A stretch of 64,000 nucleotides of DNA from Seiridium cupressi (GCA_036674765.1 JARVKI010000076.1:144900-208899), one strand, 5' to 3'; shown: positions 37,652 to 49,709, counted from the stretch's first letter. Notes: generated by a model from the letters alone, not told the origin. Numbers and translations are program-made.

Positions 37652-38794
37652 ATGAACACTAGACCACCCATAGAGGCTCCTAACGAGCCGACCGTCTTGT
37701 CAGTCGCATTCAACAATGATGCTAGCCGGTTCAGCGTGGGCCTTGACACGGGTCTCTGCATATTTCACACCTCGACATGTGCATTGAGCATGTCGCGCGA
37801 CTTCAACGGCGGCCTGGCTTTGGTGCAGATGATGGGCAACAGCAACTTCATCGCCCTGGTCGGTGGTGGCCGATCGCCCAAGTATCCCACGAACAAGGTC
37901 ATGGTTTGGGACGAAATCAAAGGCAAGGTAGCGCTGGAGATAACAACTCTCACTCCGATCCGCGGTGTCCAGCTGACTAAGAGACACGTCGCCGTTGTGC
38001 TTCAGAACAGTGTGCGGCTGTACGAATTTGCAAAGCAGCCCAAGGTACTAGCAAAATACGAGACGGCCGACAATCTCCTCGGGCTCTGCTGCCTCACTGA
38101 CAAGTGGCTGGTCTTTCCCGGACGGACGCCGGGGCAAGTCCAGGTGGTCGAACTGGCGACGGAAAACGTGAGTATCATCCCAGCTCACGCCTCGCGGCTC
38201 CAGGCACTGCAGCTTTCGACGAACGGGGAGCTACTGGCGACGGCGAGTGAAAAGGGGACACTCATCAGAGTATTCTCCACCTCGAGTTGTGCCAAGATGG
38301 CGGAAAGAAGGAGAGGCAGCGAGTTCGCACAGATTTATTCGCTGCGGTTCAGCCCCAGCGGCAGGATGCTCGCTTGCACGAGCGCCAAAGGCAGTCTACA
38401 CATCTTTGATGTTCCAGTATCGGGGAGGGCAGCAGCCTCACCGCCGCAGTCTGGCGTACAGGGTGCCGGGGAAACCGCGACTGACCCCAGCACCAACAGA
38501 TGGGGATTTCTCTCCAACATCCCGTTCGGTCCATTTCAAGACACATATTCATTCGCAGTAGCCAAGTTTGAACTTGGAGATGAACCCCTGGGGGCCATTC
38601 CGGCAAACGAAGGCACCGTCCTCGGCACCACGCAGCCGATAAAGGGGGTGATTGGATGGACCGAGGAGGATTGCTTGATTGTGGTAGGCGCAGGCAGGGA
38701 CGCACGGTGGGAGCGATTTATGCTCGCAAACGAGAATGGTTCACGAGTCTTAGTTAGGCGAGGCTGGAAACGATATCTTGGAAATGCAAACTAG
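37652..38794 (+). CDS. PROPPIN (SVP1/Atg18/Hsv2-like WD-repeat protein)
   Basis: Intronless gene of 380 residues. It has the seven-bladed propeller pattern of PROPPINs: VLSVAFNNDASRFSVGLDTG, FIALVGGGRSPKYPTNKVMV with WDEIKGKVALEI, VVLQNSVRLYEF, and the central HASRLQALQLSTNGELLATA plus SEKGTLIRVFST. The phosphoinositide-binding FRRG-type motif is present as RRRGSE right after SSCAKMAE, then IYSLRFSPSGRMLACTSAKG. The length and short loops suggest the Hsv2/Atg21-like branch more than Atg18. PROPPINs bind PI3P and PI(3,5)P2 on vacuole, endosome and autophagosome membranes. The usual hydrophobic residue before RRG is Arg here. Unusually for this neighbourhood, there are no introns. Confidence 0.85.
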   Translation: MNTRPPIEAPNEPTVLSVAFNNDASRFSVGLDTGLCIFHTSTCALSMSRDFNGGLALVQMMGNSNFIALVGGGRSPKYPTNKVMVWDEIKGKVALEITTLTPIRGVQLTKRHVAVVLQNSVRLYEFAKQPKVLAKYETADNLLGLCCLTDKWLVFPGRTPGQVQVVELATENVSIIPAHASRLQALQLSTNGELLATASEKGTLIRVFSTSSCAKMAERRRGSEFAQIYSLRFSPSGRMLACTSAKGSLHIFDVPVSGRAAASPPQSGVQGAGETATDPSTNRWGFLSNIPFGPFQDTYSFAVAKFELGDEPLGAIPANEGTVLGTTQPIKGVIGWTEEDCLIVVGAGRDARWERFMLANENGSRVLVRRGWKRYLGNAN

Positions 38795-39636
38795 CAGCAA
38801 CCCTTTCAGCCGGAGGGAACCAGAAGCTATTTTCGAAGATTCTTCGTCGCCGTTTCGGGGATGGACTACCCTTGGGATTGGGGTTGAGGTAATGGCGTTT
38901 TAGAAAGATACATGCCATGAAGTGAATACGCGCCTTCTCAGTTTCGCACAACGATCAGCAATAACGGCGGGTGTATGGGGACATGGACAACACGGTAGAT
39001 TGACTGGGAGGGATGGTAGGAGTTGCCGGGATTTGCCACCTAGTATCAGGTTTCGTTTCACATAAGCTTGGGATCAAGCAGGGTGAATGGCCAAGACCGA
39101 GTATATATCGGAAATAGACAGGGGGGAGTTTATATACAACTTGCTCGGCGCAGGGACCTAGGATCTAGAACTCATCAGTGATAGTTCATCGTGTACTCTT
39201 CGGTAGGGCCATCGCGACATGACATATGCAACGGCTTATGGAAGGGTACTGCTTTAGGACCAGGCACGGCATATGTGAAGTGACGGGAACTCGCTATTTC
39301 ATATCGCACACGATACAACAAAGTTATCATCTCGCAAAACACAGTGTTTCAGTATTACCGATTATAGGTTTCTGGTGATGTCATGCCTTTCTGATGAGCA
39401 TTCCGCTTTCGCCTGGTTCCATCTTCATGTAAAAAGCTACGTTGTCTTCTACCTCCTATGGTCGGAAATTCACATACGCACATGTGTTGCAACCCAAGTT
39501 GATACGCCGACGAAAGGCAAGTATAGGCTGGATAGTATGTCACGGGCAGCTATGCACTTCAATAAAAGGAGTCTAAAAGCTTGGGAGCGGGTGTATTCAT
39601 GGACTGTAATCCTTTGCCTCTTGATTTTTGATATTT
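38795..39636. other. convergent intergenic region
   Basis: 840 bases between the PROPPIN stop and the ist3 stop. No gene recognised; contains the two 3' ends. Confidence 0.55.
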
Positions 39637-40653
39637 TCACCTGTCTCTGCGCGAGCAAGGCGATCTGCTTCTACTTCGTCGATGCGTTCTCGGGTCATCC
39701 TCGTGATCTCGTTTCCGCTGGCCACCTCGGCGGCTATCATTCTCGTAGCTATCGCCGCGATCTCTCCTGCGATCCCTATCCCGCCGCCTCTCACGATCTT
39801 CATCGTCTTTTGCATGCCACCGCCGGTCTCTCCGTTGCTCTCCATCCCGGTCATCCCCACGATGCCTGCGCTCACGGTTTCGATCTCGATTGCTGCCACG
39901 ATCTCTAACTTCAGGTGTCTCTTCTCTCTGGCGGTCATTAGTAGTAGGCGTCTCATCGCGCCGCGACCTCTTTCGGTCTCGATCTTCAGCTTTGTCGTCA
40001 TCTCTTCGAGACCTGTGGCTCCTGTGGTGATGCCTGTGCTTGTCTCTCTTTTCCTTCTTCTCCTCTCTTCGTATTGCCTCCTCGACTTCCTTCTTCTTCT
40101 CGTCGATCAGGAAAGCCTTCATGGGGTCGTCCTCATCGTGTTCAGCAATCAGTTTGGCTAGCTCCCTCTCTTCCTTGATCATGGGTCTCTGGACTTCTTG
40201 CTCCTCCTCCTCTTCGGTCTCACTCTCGCTCTTCTCGCCACGGTCTTGTCGCTCCTTCCTCTTCAAGTCGTCCCAGCTAACTCTGAATTCGGTCTCATCC
40301 TCATCATCCCGTGATTTGTATCTCGCGTGGTCGACTCTGATCAACCTGCCACTGATCTCGGCTCCCCCCAAGTTGTCCACGGCAAGGTCGCAACTCCGCT
40401 GGTCCTCGTACTTTAGCCATCCGAAGCCCTTGCTCTTGCCTGTCTCCTTGTCTCGCGCGAGCTTTAGAAACACGGGCTCCCCGTATTGGGAGAAGATGGT
40501 CAGGACGTCACCCTCAGATAGGTTGTATGGCAGGCCGCCGAAGTTGACAAATGCCGTGTCGCGGTAGTCGGCGTGCCAGGATGCTGCGGGGTCGTAGATA
40601 CCGGCCTCGAGCTCGCGCTTGTTGAGGGTCTGGATCTGACGGATTTGATTCAT
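39637..40653 (-). CDS. ist3: RES-complex splicing factor Ist3/Snu17 (RBMX2)
   Basis: Intronless 338-residue protein. The N-terminus MNQIRQIQTLNKRELEAGI, with DPAASWHADY next, is diagnostic of Ist3. A single RRM spans about residues 34-112, with RNP2-like AFVNFGGLPYNL and RNP1-like KSKGFGWLKY, followed by LAVDNLGGAEISGRLIRVDH. After the RRM comes RVSWDDLKRKERQ, then a long tail of mixed Arg/Asp/Glu/Lys/His repeats (RDRNRERRHRGDDRD type) that is longer than in yeast and resembles metazoan RBMX2. Ist3 with Bud13 and Pml1 forms the retention-and-splicing complex on the U2 snRNP. The tail-coding DNA is low-complexity and gives long spurious frames on the other strand. Confidence 0.92.
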   Translation of the reverse strand: MNQIRQIQTLNKRELEAGIYDPAASWHADYRDTAFVNFGGLPYNLSEGDVLTIFSQYGEPVFLKLARDKETGKSKGFGWLKYEDQRSCDLAVDNLGGAEISGRLIRVDHARYKSRDDEDETEFRVSWDDLKRKERQDRGEKSESETEEEEEQEVQRPMIKEERELAKLIAEHDEDDPMKAFLIDEKKKEVEEAIRREEKKEKRDKHRHHHRSHRSRRDDDKAEDRDRKRSRRDETPTTNDRQREETPEVRDRGSNRDRNRERRHRGDDRDGEQRRDRRWHAKDDEDRERRRDRDRRRDRGDSYENDSRRGGQRKRDHEDDPRTHRRSRSRSPCSRRDR

Positions 40654-41366
40654 GATAGGAGGGCAAACAGCCAGACGCTGCTGGGTTGTGCGGAGACTCT
40701 TGCTTGGGGCCCTCTCTCCGCAGATTATGCGACCACGCCTGGGTGGTATGAGATACGAAGAGCTCTAGGGAGTCGATTGTACAAGGCTTGTGATGTTTCG
40801 CGACTTTGTCTGCAGAAGGCTGAAGATTGTCGCCAGAAGAAATTCGGTGGTTGCAAGGCTGAAGCATAGTGACGTTTTTAGTGGGTGACTTGCTAGACAT
40901 CTTAGCGGCATGAGCTCTAAAGCACCCCGCCAAAAGGCACAGGAGCTGCTGGGCAATGGTCGGAACGCCCTGTAATTGGCTAGAATATGGTTGCATGCGG
41001 CCAAGCTCGTTGCAGGAAAGTTCAAGGGGCTCAAGCTTGTCCCTGAAGGTCTGAGATCCATGCTCGTCCACTCGCCATGAGATGAACTGAACCTTTTTTT
41101 TTTTTGAATTGAAACGAAACACAACCGGAGCGCCTCTTTATTCAAATGCTGTGTACATATTCTCCACCACCTCGTTTCTTGTTACTCATTACCCACTACC
41201 ATAATCGCTGGCAGATGGCCAACAACTAGACGACCTTCCCGATTGATTCGCGTGTTAGATCCGGCACCTGACGCGCTTCCCGAGTAGCTCAACCTCGGGA
41301 TACTTCGAGCCTCAACTTGGCGCACTTGCAGAAGCTGGCGATGCTGCCAGTGGACGGGAATCAACT
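40654..41366. other. divergent promoter region, ist3 and dynein light intermediate chain
   Basis: 713 bases. Open frames on the minus strand up to about 202 codons are extensions of the ist3 leader and show no family content. A T tract lies at about 41095-41104. It holds both promoters. Confidence 0.55.
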
Positions 41367-43225
41367 ATGACGGCAAACGCAAACCGTTTCTCAACATATA
41401 CCTCCACATCGACCGGGCCCGAAGATGGAGAGAAGAAGAAGGACATGTGGAGCTCTATGCTCGACAATGTAGCCAGCGGCAAGAGGTTACCAGAGAAGAA
41501 CATGCTGGTTCTAGGTGCGGCTCGAAGATGCAAATGACTGTACGCCAGCGACAACGCTGACTCTGCGGAATAGGGGGCTCGGTGGACTCGCAAAGAGACT
41601 TTCTTGAATCTTTGTCCAACAACGAACGGCGGCACATGGACCGAGCGAAGGATAAGATCCCGCCGATAGCAAACAGTTACGCCCTTGGATATACATACTA
41701 TGACGTTCTTGACGCAGATCAGGATGGTGCGCACTTCCTATGAAGTCCCTGGCAGACCCTCTGGCCATTTGCTAATAGAACCCAGATATCCTGGCGCGAG
41801 TGTCTCTCTATCTTCTTTCGACCCCTTCTCCAGCCTTTACTTCTCTTCTAAGACCCCTTTTGACACGTCAAGCGATACCCAACACACTGATAGTAATACT
41901 GCTCGACTGGTCGCAGCCTTGGGCATGGCTGCGCCAACTGCGAGATTGGATTCTGCTGATGCGGACCGTCATATCAGGCCTAAGCCTAGAGTGCAAAGAC
42001 ATCTTGGAAGAGAATCTGGGCGTGTGGAAGGATAGGGGTCGAGGAGGTAGTGCTTTGAACTTGGATGGCACGCCTGCTGTAACCACGGAGGGCGACATGC
42101 CGCTCCCCGTTGGACAAGGTGAATGGGACGAGCCTCTGGGCTTACCCCTTTGCGTCGTGTGTCAAAACGTATGTTACTTGACTGAGACTTGATTGCATAT
42201 TGCTGATGATAACCCTAGGCGGAGAGAATGGACTACTTGGAGAAGAGCCAAAGTTGGAAAGAGGAGCAGTTCGACCTGGTGTTGCAATATCTACGGACCA
42301 TTCTGTTGAAGCGTAAGTTCGGGCCAGTTCTGTATGCTGAACCCAACTGACCCCATTTCTAGACGGCGCTTCCCTGATATACACCAGTCCTGCCGGGGAC
42401 ACGCCGCTCCAGAGCCTCATACATGCAAGCTTAGGTATCCACTCGCTCCTGAAGCGCGCGTCCCTCAAACATAATGTCATCGACCGGGATAAGATCGTCG
42501 TACCTCCAAACTGGGATTCGACCAGCAAGATCATGGTACTCCGAGACGGGTTTGATGTTGATGCTATCAGCCACGGCTGGAGTATTGACATGGAGCAATC
42601 TTTCGAGCCCTCGCCAAAGCCGACTGAGACCAATGGCATAGAAGGTGAAACTCAAGACTCGGCTGTACCCATCAATGGCCATGTTGAGGGCGCTGTGAAG
42701 AACCCCGAAGGTTCAGCAGTTGCATACTACGAGGCTCAAGTGAAAGATTCTAGTCTCGATGCCTTACATCTTGCGCAGCAGAAGCAGGATACGACGAGAC
42801 TTGAGGTAGAGGCAGCCAGTGCTCAAGATTTCCTAGCAACACTGGTTCCGCGCATAGAAGCGGAGAAGAAGGTTGATGAAGAAGAAGGGAAACACTTTAC
42901 TCAAGGATCTGCAGGCGCGGACGAGGTTATCAGTGATCATATTGGTCCTGTTCAATTCAACATGGGCGGCATCCAGGTGGACGCTGACGACATGGTGCAG
43001 CGACTTAAGGTAAGTCTCTCGATTCTCATTGCGCAGTCTTGGGTGACCTTTTGCTTCGAATCTATCTGACCACTATATCAGGACCGCCAAGCCTACAGTC
43101 AGACCCCCGAACCCGTGGCAGATGAGGAAGAGGAGATTGGGTCAAATAAGTCTGTGGATACGGAGAGGCTGGCTCAATTCTTTGGTAACCTTATGAATAG
43201 GAAACCTACCGCGGGTGGGAAGTAA
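41367..43225 (+). CDS. cytoplasmic dynein light intermediate chain
   Basis: Six exons (41367-41514, 41574-41726, 41786-42168, 42219-42312, 42363-43009, 43082-43225) give 522 residues; every junction is GT..AG and keeps frame. Landmarks are DMWSSMLDNVASGKRLPEKN then LVLGGSVDSQRDFLESL (the Ras-like P-loop strand, with a degenerate nucleotide site as in other fungal DLICs), PPIANSYALGYTYYDVLDAD, ARVSLYLLSTPSPAF, PNTLIVILLDWSQPWAWLRQ, GLPLCVVCQNAERMDYLEKS and QFDLVLQYLRTILLKHGASL. Near the C-terminus come EAASAQDFLATLVPRIEAE, GPVQFNMGGIQVDADDMVQ and RLAQFFGNLMNRK, a likely adaptor-binding helix. It links the dynein heavy chain to cargo adaptors for nuclear migration and vesicle transport in hyphae. 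Confidence 0.93.
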
Positions 43226-45064
43226 ATGTCGGTCCCCAGGAGAAACAGCAGATGAAACCCGCATCTCAGGCGTCACCCAGTGACGTCGAGCGGCAAGTTG
43301 GCCTAGTAATCAGTGTCTTGCAGTCATGCAGAGACTAGATGTAGGACAGCAGCATGGCGGCAGCGCATGTTCCTACAGCAGTCTATGACTTCTCACCTAT
43401 CTAGAGTATGGCGCCATTGCGCGATGTTTGTAGCGTAGACTGTAGAATCGATACCCGCATCCCGCATGCTACAGGAAGTAAGAATAACATCTAGTTACAT
43501 TATTGTATTCGGCAACTAAAATTCAGCGATCAAAAATGATATGCTCAGCGGTATAATGTTAGACGTTGGGTAGGTTTCTGGGCCTCTCACGCACCCTCGG
43601 GGTTTCCAGTGTCCTGCCTTCGTGGAGTTTGGGGGGCAAGGTTATTGAACGCGAGCACGTTGTTATACCTTTGAGCTAGCGGGATAATGGAGCTGAATCA
43701 ACAAGACCTAGCTACTAAAACCAGAAAGTTTGCTTCTGAAGGATAGAAATTAACACCCTCACCTGGCGGTCTCGTGAAGCCCCGGCGATGTCCAAACGTT
43801 CTTGCTGGTAAATGCCTGAAACCGCCTCAGTTTTGGAAACAGAATCTCTCACCGGAGTGTACTCCTATCATCAAGGTGAAATAGCTAAAGTGAAAACTCC
43901 GATCATAAAGACCGCCAGGCGTCCAATATTCTTAAACCTCCGAATCTGGTTTTACATACTCAGCGTCGAAGACCGCTCTCCGAAATCTGAAGCATAATCA
44001 CCCAACTACAGTGAAAAATGGTCTAAGGGCTCTGAATAACGAGTACGACACGATGACTGATTCTGACGACGATGAATATGCACCGAGTAAAGCGGCAATG
44101 TTGGAGATCTTGACCAAGCGGCTTTCCTTAGATTACGGTTCTCATTATATTGGCGGAAACCCTAGACCCGGAAGATCTTCCCTGGTGGAGGATTTATAAC
44201 CACCCAAAAAGTCTGGAAATTCCACACAGCTGAGCATGTGTAGTACCAATTTCACTGGTCTTATCGAACTTCTAAGTCATGCAGAATGCGGATTGCCTTT
44301 CCTAGGAGAAACAAAACAATGAAGCTTTGCTTAGCATAACATTTTCCCTTCCAATTCAGGGTCAATGTCCCAAAGGTCGCTTTAGGGCTCTTTAGATTAT
44401 TGTGTACGTATACTGAAAGATGCTCCAAGTTGAATTGCAACGTCTACCTAGATATGTAAAGTTGGTTTGAAAATCTGAATGAATAGCTGCAGGCCTCTAG
44501 TTCCAAACGAGAACGTTGAAAATATGTGCCACCAATTGCCCTTGAACTGTATCATTTACGAAACTCAATGGTTCTGCTTTGCTATTTCTGGCCTCGATGG
44601 GCACAAAGGATCCCCTCGAAAGGATGTCAAGTATCTGGTCTGACGTAGTTTCAATATATAAATCGGCCCACTATGCACTCGGAATTAGAGTTCTCAAGCC
44701 GAACAGAGAATACATCTATCAATACTTTCCCTGAATTAATATGCCCCGAAATCAGAAACCTGGCATTACGTGATCTTATTCGTTCTCTGGTTCATTCGTT
44801 CTATGATGCTCCAGAATAGACCACAAAGAGAATCCTCGATTGCCGTACACATAAATGAAGCTACCGGAGAACAAAAAGTCAGTTCGTATATGATACGACA
44901 TTGTGATGAGTTACATCTATCATCCTGGCTGAAGGCGGGGAAATATCACAATCCCGGCTTTTCTTTCTCTCACTCGCCTACAGGTTGCTGGTTACTAAGT
45001 ATTTCAGCCTGACAAGCAGCAGACACCAACAACTACTAAGCCACTTTGACAAGCATCACTGTAG
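43226..45064. other. intergenic, no supported gene
   Basis: 1.8 kb with only short frames; the Asp-rich frame at 44011-44199 and that at 43812-43997 have no similarity I can name. The DNA is AT-richer than the block to its left, marking the change from housekeeping to accessory content. Confidence 0.5.
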
Positions 45065-46246
45065 ATGGCTGACTCGATGGGCATCATTGTACTTACGGGT
45101 TCTAACGGCAGTCTCGGTAGTGCTATTGTGTCAAGGATTGTCTCAACATCGGAGTTCGCAGGGTACCATGGTATCTACACTGTAAGGGATACCACCGCTG
45201 CCCCAGCCTTACACTGCGCTCGGCGAACATCCGATGCGTCTCGTCCGCACAGTCGCGACATCGAGTCGCTTGGCCTCACTGATTTGACGAACGTACGTGA
45301 AGTTGCCGCGACTATCAATGCACGCGTTGCAGCAGTCGAAATTCCGCCCATTCGCACACTCATGCTCAACGCGGGCTGGCAGGAGTTTACTGCGCAGACG
45401 TGGACTAAGGATGGCTTCGATACGACATTCATGGCCAATTACTTAAGACACTGGCTTTTGACAATGATGTTTTTACAGAGCCTGGATCGCGAGCCAGGTA
45501 AGATTGTCGTGATCGGAAGTCTGGCCCACGAGTAAGCCGAGTCTAATTGTCAGTTTCATACTCTGATTTTCTCGCACTAAGTCTTTACTCGTGTAGTTCT
45601 CAGGCGCGAAAAAAAACAGCTCAGCAGGCCAGTTAAAGGACCCGAAATGGAAGGTCATCTTCCATGACAGCACCGAACCTGTGGCTAGGGGCACCTGGAG
45701 CACTACCAAGGACGACCCGTCTTGGTGTGCGGGATTTCGACGGTACGCAGCTGCGAAGATGTGAGTTGTTGATGATATATGCCATACGCCGCACCTTTGT
45801 GTCTTCTATCCCGATCCTTGACATCTGATGAACAGAAGCGAGCTACAACAGTGACTTGATACGGATCCGAGCTTGAACGGAGTATCTGTCATCGGCATAG
45901 ATCCGGGCACCATGCCAACGAACCTGAGTCGACAAGGCCCCTGGGCCCTGCGCGTATTGCTTTTCAAGATCACCATGCCTCTTTTTGCCGGGTTGGCAGT
46001 GTGGTTGTCTCCCAATGGGTCTCTTCGTACACTCAGAAGTCAGCTGGAGACATTCTGGCTGCCAGTTTCGACCCTAGCCCACAGAGAAGGTCATACCCAC
46101 AGAAAAGGTCATACTTTAATGGATCAGCAAGGGCAGAAATGAGCGCCGAGGCTAGAGATACTGTCAAGCAAAGATTACTCTGGAGAGAGACTCTAGGGTA
46201 TACACAACTGAAACCTGGCGAATCAGCGCTGATGTATTGGATGTAA
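45065..46246 (+). pseudogene. short-chain dehydrogenase/reductase, broken by nonsense and frameshift
   Basis: The first exon begins MADSMGIIVLTGSNGSLGSA, a Rossmann TG-x-x-G-x-x-G-type loop, and includes IRTLMLNAGWQEFTAQTWTK (the NAG motif) and GKIVVIGSLAHE. A GT..AG intron follows, then QLKDPKWKVIFHDSTEPVAR and GFRRYAAAKM with the YxxxK motif. After the next intron the frame reads SELQQ then TGA (45852-45854), where Arg is expected. The frame continues NGVSVIGIDPGTMPTNLSRQ and AVWLSPNGSLRT, then shifts by one base near 46020-46040 into QKSAGDILAASFDPSPQ. The correct C-terminus, AEARDTVKQRLLWRETLGYT, reaches a stop at 46246. So both the catalytic part and the end survive as sequence, but not as one protein. 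The family acts on varied small substrates; this fungal subtype is uncharacterised. Confidence 0.75.
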
Positions 46247-46836
46247 CTGGGTTTGGGCACTTGTGGGAATGGTGTAGGCGGCCTGGTCCCCATCTCATCA
46301 CAGATCACAGAGCAGATGAAAAAGCTCGGTTCTCTATCTGGAATCTATTGTCAAGATCTTTGTCTCCCTAGATACGTGAGCTCTTTACTTATCTATACGA
46401 GCAAGCTTGTGAATTTATCCAGCGTTGACAGTGTTCTCTTCGAATGGCATCTTTGTCACAACCCTTGCGACGATGAGCACATTCCATGAAGTTTGGCAAT
46501 CATATGCCAACACCGCCAGCCCTGCTAACTTACAATGTAGCACTAATCAAATGCCGAAACGCACTAAGAAAAGCCGGGCTCAGCCGGGGCCTAGAGCTAC
46601 GTAGAGACGTAGATCACATAGGCCGCAGGCAGATGACAGAAAATAGCTTATCCTTATCGCGGCATCACCGTAGCTGTGGGGTTGATTGCGACTCGCAACC
46701 AAACCCCTCCATAATCTTTGCGATATCCACCAGTTTTTGGCTGACCAAAATAAAAAACTCGATCTCTCCCACCCACCCGACGGACCGATATGAGCACCTA
46801 GTCTGTCCATGAGCGGTCAATACGAAGGTTGCGAAG
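46247..46836. other. intergenic, no gene seen
   Basis: 590 bases between the dehydrogenase pseudogene and the DUF255 gene; probably the promoter of the latter. No distinctive element found. Confidence 0.5.
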
Positions 46837-49288
46837 ATGATGTCGGCAAAGCTGCAGGAATCCGGCGCTAAAGCCCAGGAACCCGTTGTCAAGAAGACAG
46901 ACAACGCCTCGGCTGCTATTCCGACCCCGCCGGCCCTGGACAATGTCACAGCTACAGGGAAGAGCCCCTACGTCCGGTCACAGAAGAACAGTCCCATTAG
47001 GTGGCAGATCTGGGGGACGGAGGCCATTGAACGCGCAAAGGCCGACAACAAGCTGATCTTCCTCCACATCGGCTTCAGCGCCTCGCACTATTGCTACCTG
47101 ACCATCCAGGAGTCTTTCTCGAACCGGCAAGTCATCGAGCTGTTGAACGAGCATTTCATACCCATCATCGTCGATCGCGAGGAACGCCCAGACCTCGACA
47201 GCATCTATATCAACTATGTACAGTCTCTCAACTCCGCCGCTGGCCATCCCCTGAATGTCTTCCTGACACCCGAGCTTGAGCCCGTCTTCGGTGGCACGTA
47301 CTTCCCTAGCCCTGGCTCACATCAAATCGACCAAGAAACGGGAGAGGAAATCGCAGACTTTCTTGTTGTGCTGCGGAAGGCACAGTCGGCATGGGCGGGA
47401 CAAGAGGCACAGGTCCGCGCCGATGGAAAACAAAGTGTCGACGATGTGCGCAAGATGACGAGCGAGGGTACACTCGGCGGCAGCGATGACCCGTCAAGTA
47501 TACCTACTGCATCTGGTGATCTCGACATCGACCAGCTCGAAGAGGCTTACAGCCACATCTCTAAAACCTTCGATAGAACATATGGTGGCTTTCTACATTT
47601 GCCCGCAAATCCGCCGCCCAACTTCTTCTCCGGCAACATTCCCATAGACCAGATGAGAGAAGCCTATGATCTCATCAAAAGGACTGCCAAGTTCCTGACG
47701 CCTGCCAAATTGTCGTTCCTGTTGCGTGTTACTCAGTATTCAGAGACCGTCCTGGACATCATTGGGGCAGACTTGACCTCCGAATGCTCAAACTTTGCCA
47801 TGGAGAGCTTAAGCCGCATCGCTGACGGTGCTATCCACGATCAAGTTGGCGCTGGTTTTCATCGTTGCTCGACGACCTGGGACTGGTCGCTGCCCACCTT
47901 CGAGAAGATGCTGTCAGATAATGCCCTAGCACTAGGAGTTTATCTGGATGCATGGCTATTGCAGGGCGCACCGACCGAGGGCCAATTCTTCAAGGTCGTG
48001 TTTGAGTTGGCCGATTACCTGACCTCGTCACCGATTCTCTTGCAAGGCGGTGGGTTCGCATCAAGCGAGGCTGCCGATTCTAGCAACAAGCAAGGAGACA
48101 CCGTGCTTCGCCACGGGGCCCACTATCTATGGACAAGAAAGGAATTCGACACAGTCATTGGCGAAGAGCAGGAGCGTGCTGTGACAGCTGCATACTGGAA
48201 CGTCAAGGAGCACGGCAACGTCGAAAAGGATCAAGATCCCAACGACGAATACCTCAACCAAAATGTCCTCCGTGTAGTAAAGAGCGTAGCTGAGCTCAGC
48301 TCACAGTTCAAGATCACGGAATCCGATGCACTCAAGCTCATAGAGTCAGCCAGGTCCAAGTTGAGCTCTCACCGGATAAAGGAGCGCCCCCGACCTGCTC
48401 TAGATGCGAAGGTAGTCACCGCATACAACGGTATGGCTATCGGAGCTCTAGCTCGAACATACGCTGCGTGCAAAGTCATCGGCGGAATCCCTCGGACGAA
48501 TGACTACCTGACCGCTGCTACTGGCGCCGCTTTGTTCGTCCAAGAGCAGCTTTGGGATGACAGGACCAAGACGCTTTATAGAATGTACTATGACGGCGAC
48601 CGAGGCGAGACCGAGGCCTTCTCCGAAGACTACGCTTTCCTAATCGAGGGATTGGTGGAACTCTACGAGGCCACGGCTGAGGAATCCTGGCTTGAATGGG
48701 CTGACGATCTCCAGTGTGAGTAGAAACTTCAATGATCGTTCATCCTTCGACTGACACTTTCTAGTCGCTCAAATAGCCAAGTTCTACGATAGTCCCGACG
48801 CCGAGCTGAGTGGTAATAACGCCAGGTGTGGTGCCTTCTACCGAACCACTCAAGAGGAGCCCCATAGTCTGCTGCGTATGAAAGATGTCATGGACACTTC
48901 GCAGCCGTCTGACAATGCCGTCTCTGCTTCGAACCTGTTTCGCCTGGGTGCGCTCCTAGGTAATGGGTCGTATACTCGATTTGCGCAGGAGACTGTGCAT
49001 GCTTTCGAAGCCGAGATACTGCAGTATCCATACCTATTTCCTGGCATGATGACTTGTGTGGTCGCATCCAAGCTTGGTGTTAAGCGCTGGGTAGCCGTTG
49101 GCGACCATGCTGAAGGTTTGGCCAAGTACTATCGTTCACCAAGAGGGGCTCTCTCAACCCTCTTTGTTTTCAGGCCAGAGTCCAAACTGGCCAGGTCTCA
49201 CAGCGATAGCCTTGTCGAGGAGTTAGGGAAGCAAAAAGACGGTGTCTATAGGATAGAAACAGACGGGCAACTGCTTCCAATCTTGTAA
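46837..49288 (+). CDS. divergent DUF255/spermatogenesis-associated protein 20-like (thioredoxin-domain plus glycosidase-fold)
   Basis: Two exons, 46837-48715 and 48765-49288, give 800 residues. The fold order is that of YyaL/SPATA20 proteins: an N-terminal thioredoxin-like domain, then an (alpha/alpha)6 barrel. Markers: RWQIWGTEAIERAKADNKLI, HIGFSASHYCYLTIQESF, IIVDREERPDLDSIYINYVQ, NVFLTPELEPVFGGTYFP, GAIHDQVGAGFHRCSTTWDW and PALDAKVVTAYNGMAIGALA. The end is DTSQPSDNAVSASNLFRLGA and GMMTCVVASKLG. Several residues nearly fixed in the family are changed: the usual CHWC redox motif is SHYC (residues 83-86), HDHIGGGF is HDQVGAGF, and HFEKMLYDN is TFEKMLSDN. The frame is intact, so it is probably a divergent paralog that has lost thioredoxin chemistry. 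Function of the family is unsettled. Confidence 0.85.
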
Positions 49289-49709
49289 ACGAGTATGACT
49301 GGATCTTAGCTGTGGGAATAAGCGACTGATTCCTATAGGATTGTGAAATCCATTGGGGCGTTGGACTGATTCATCTGCATGGACTTTGGAGTTCTAGGAC
49401 GTGGCGGGGGAAGACCCAGGTTAGATACCAATCATGTAGAAGGCGTTCTATGAAATTTTTACCTACTTAGCACCCACGCCGTGGCCAAAAGTGGCAATGT
49501 CTGCAATATGCTACGTATTGGACACCCATGTACGTGTTTAGTATATTCCTAGACGGTATAATTCAGACACCATACTTCTCGACATGTTCGATGATACATA
49601 TTGAATGACCTCATCTATGGCAATCATTTTTCAATCGTGCCTTAACTTGCAAATTGGGCAAGGTCAAGCCACGTGGTATGAATCAAGATGATATTTTAAT
49701 TGGATATAT
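49289..49709. other. convergent intergenic region
   Basis: 421 AT-rich bases between the DUF255 stop and the carboxypeptidase stop. It contains only 3' ends. Confidence 0.6.

Noticed and set aside
39628..40567. Long plus-strand frames of up to 177 codons opposite ist3
   Set aside because: They are mirror translations of the low-complexity Arg/Glu/Asp tail of ist3 and have no content of their own.
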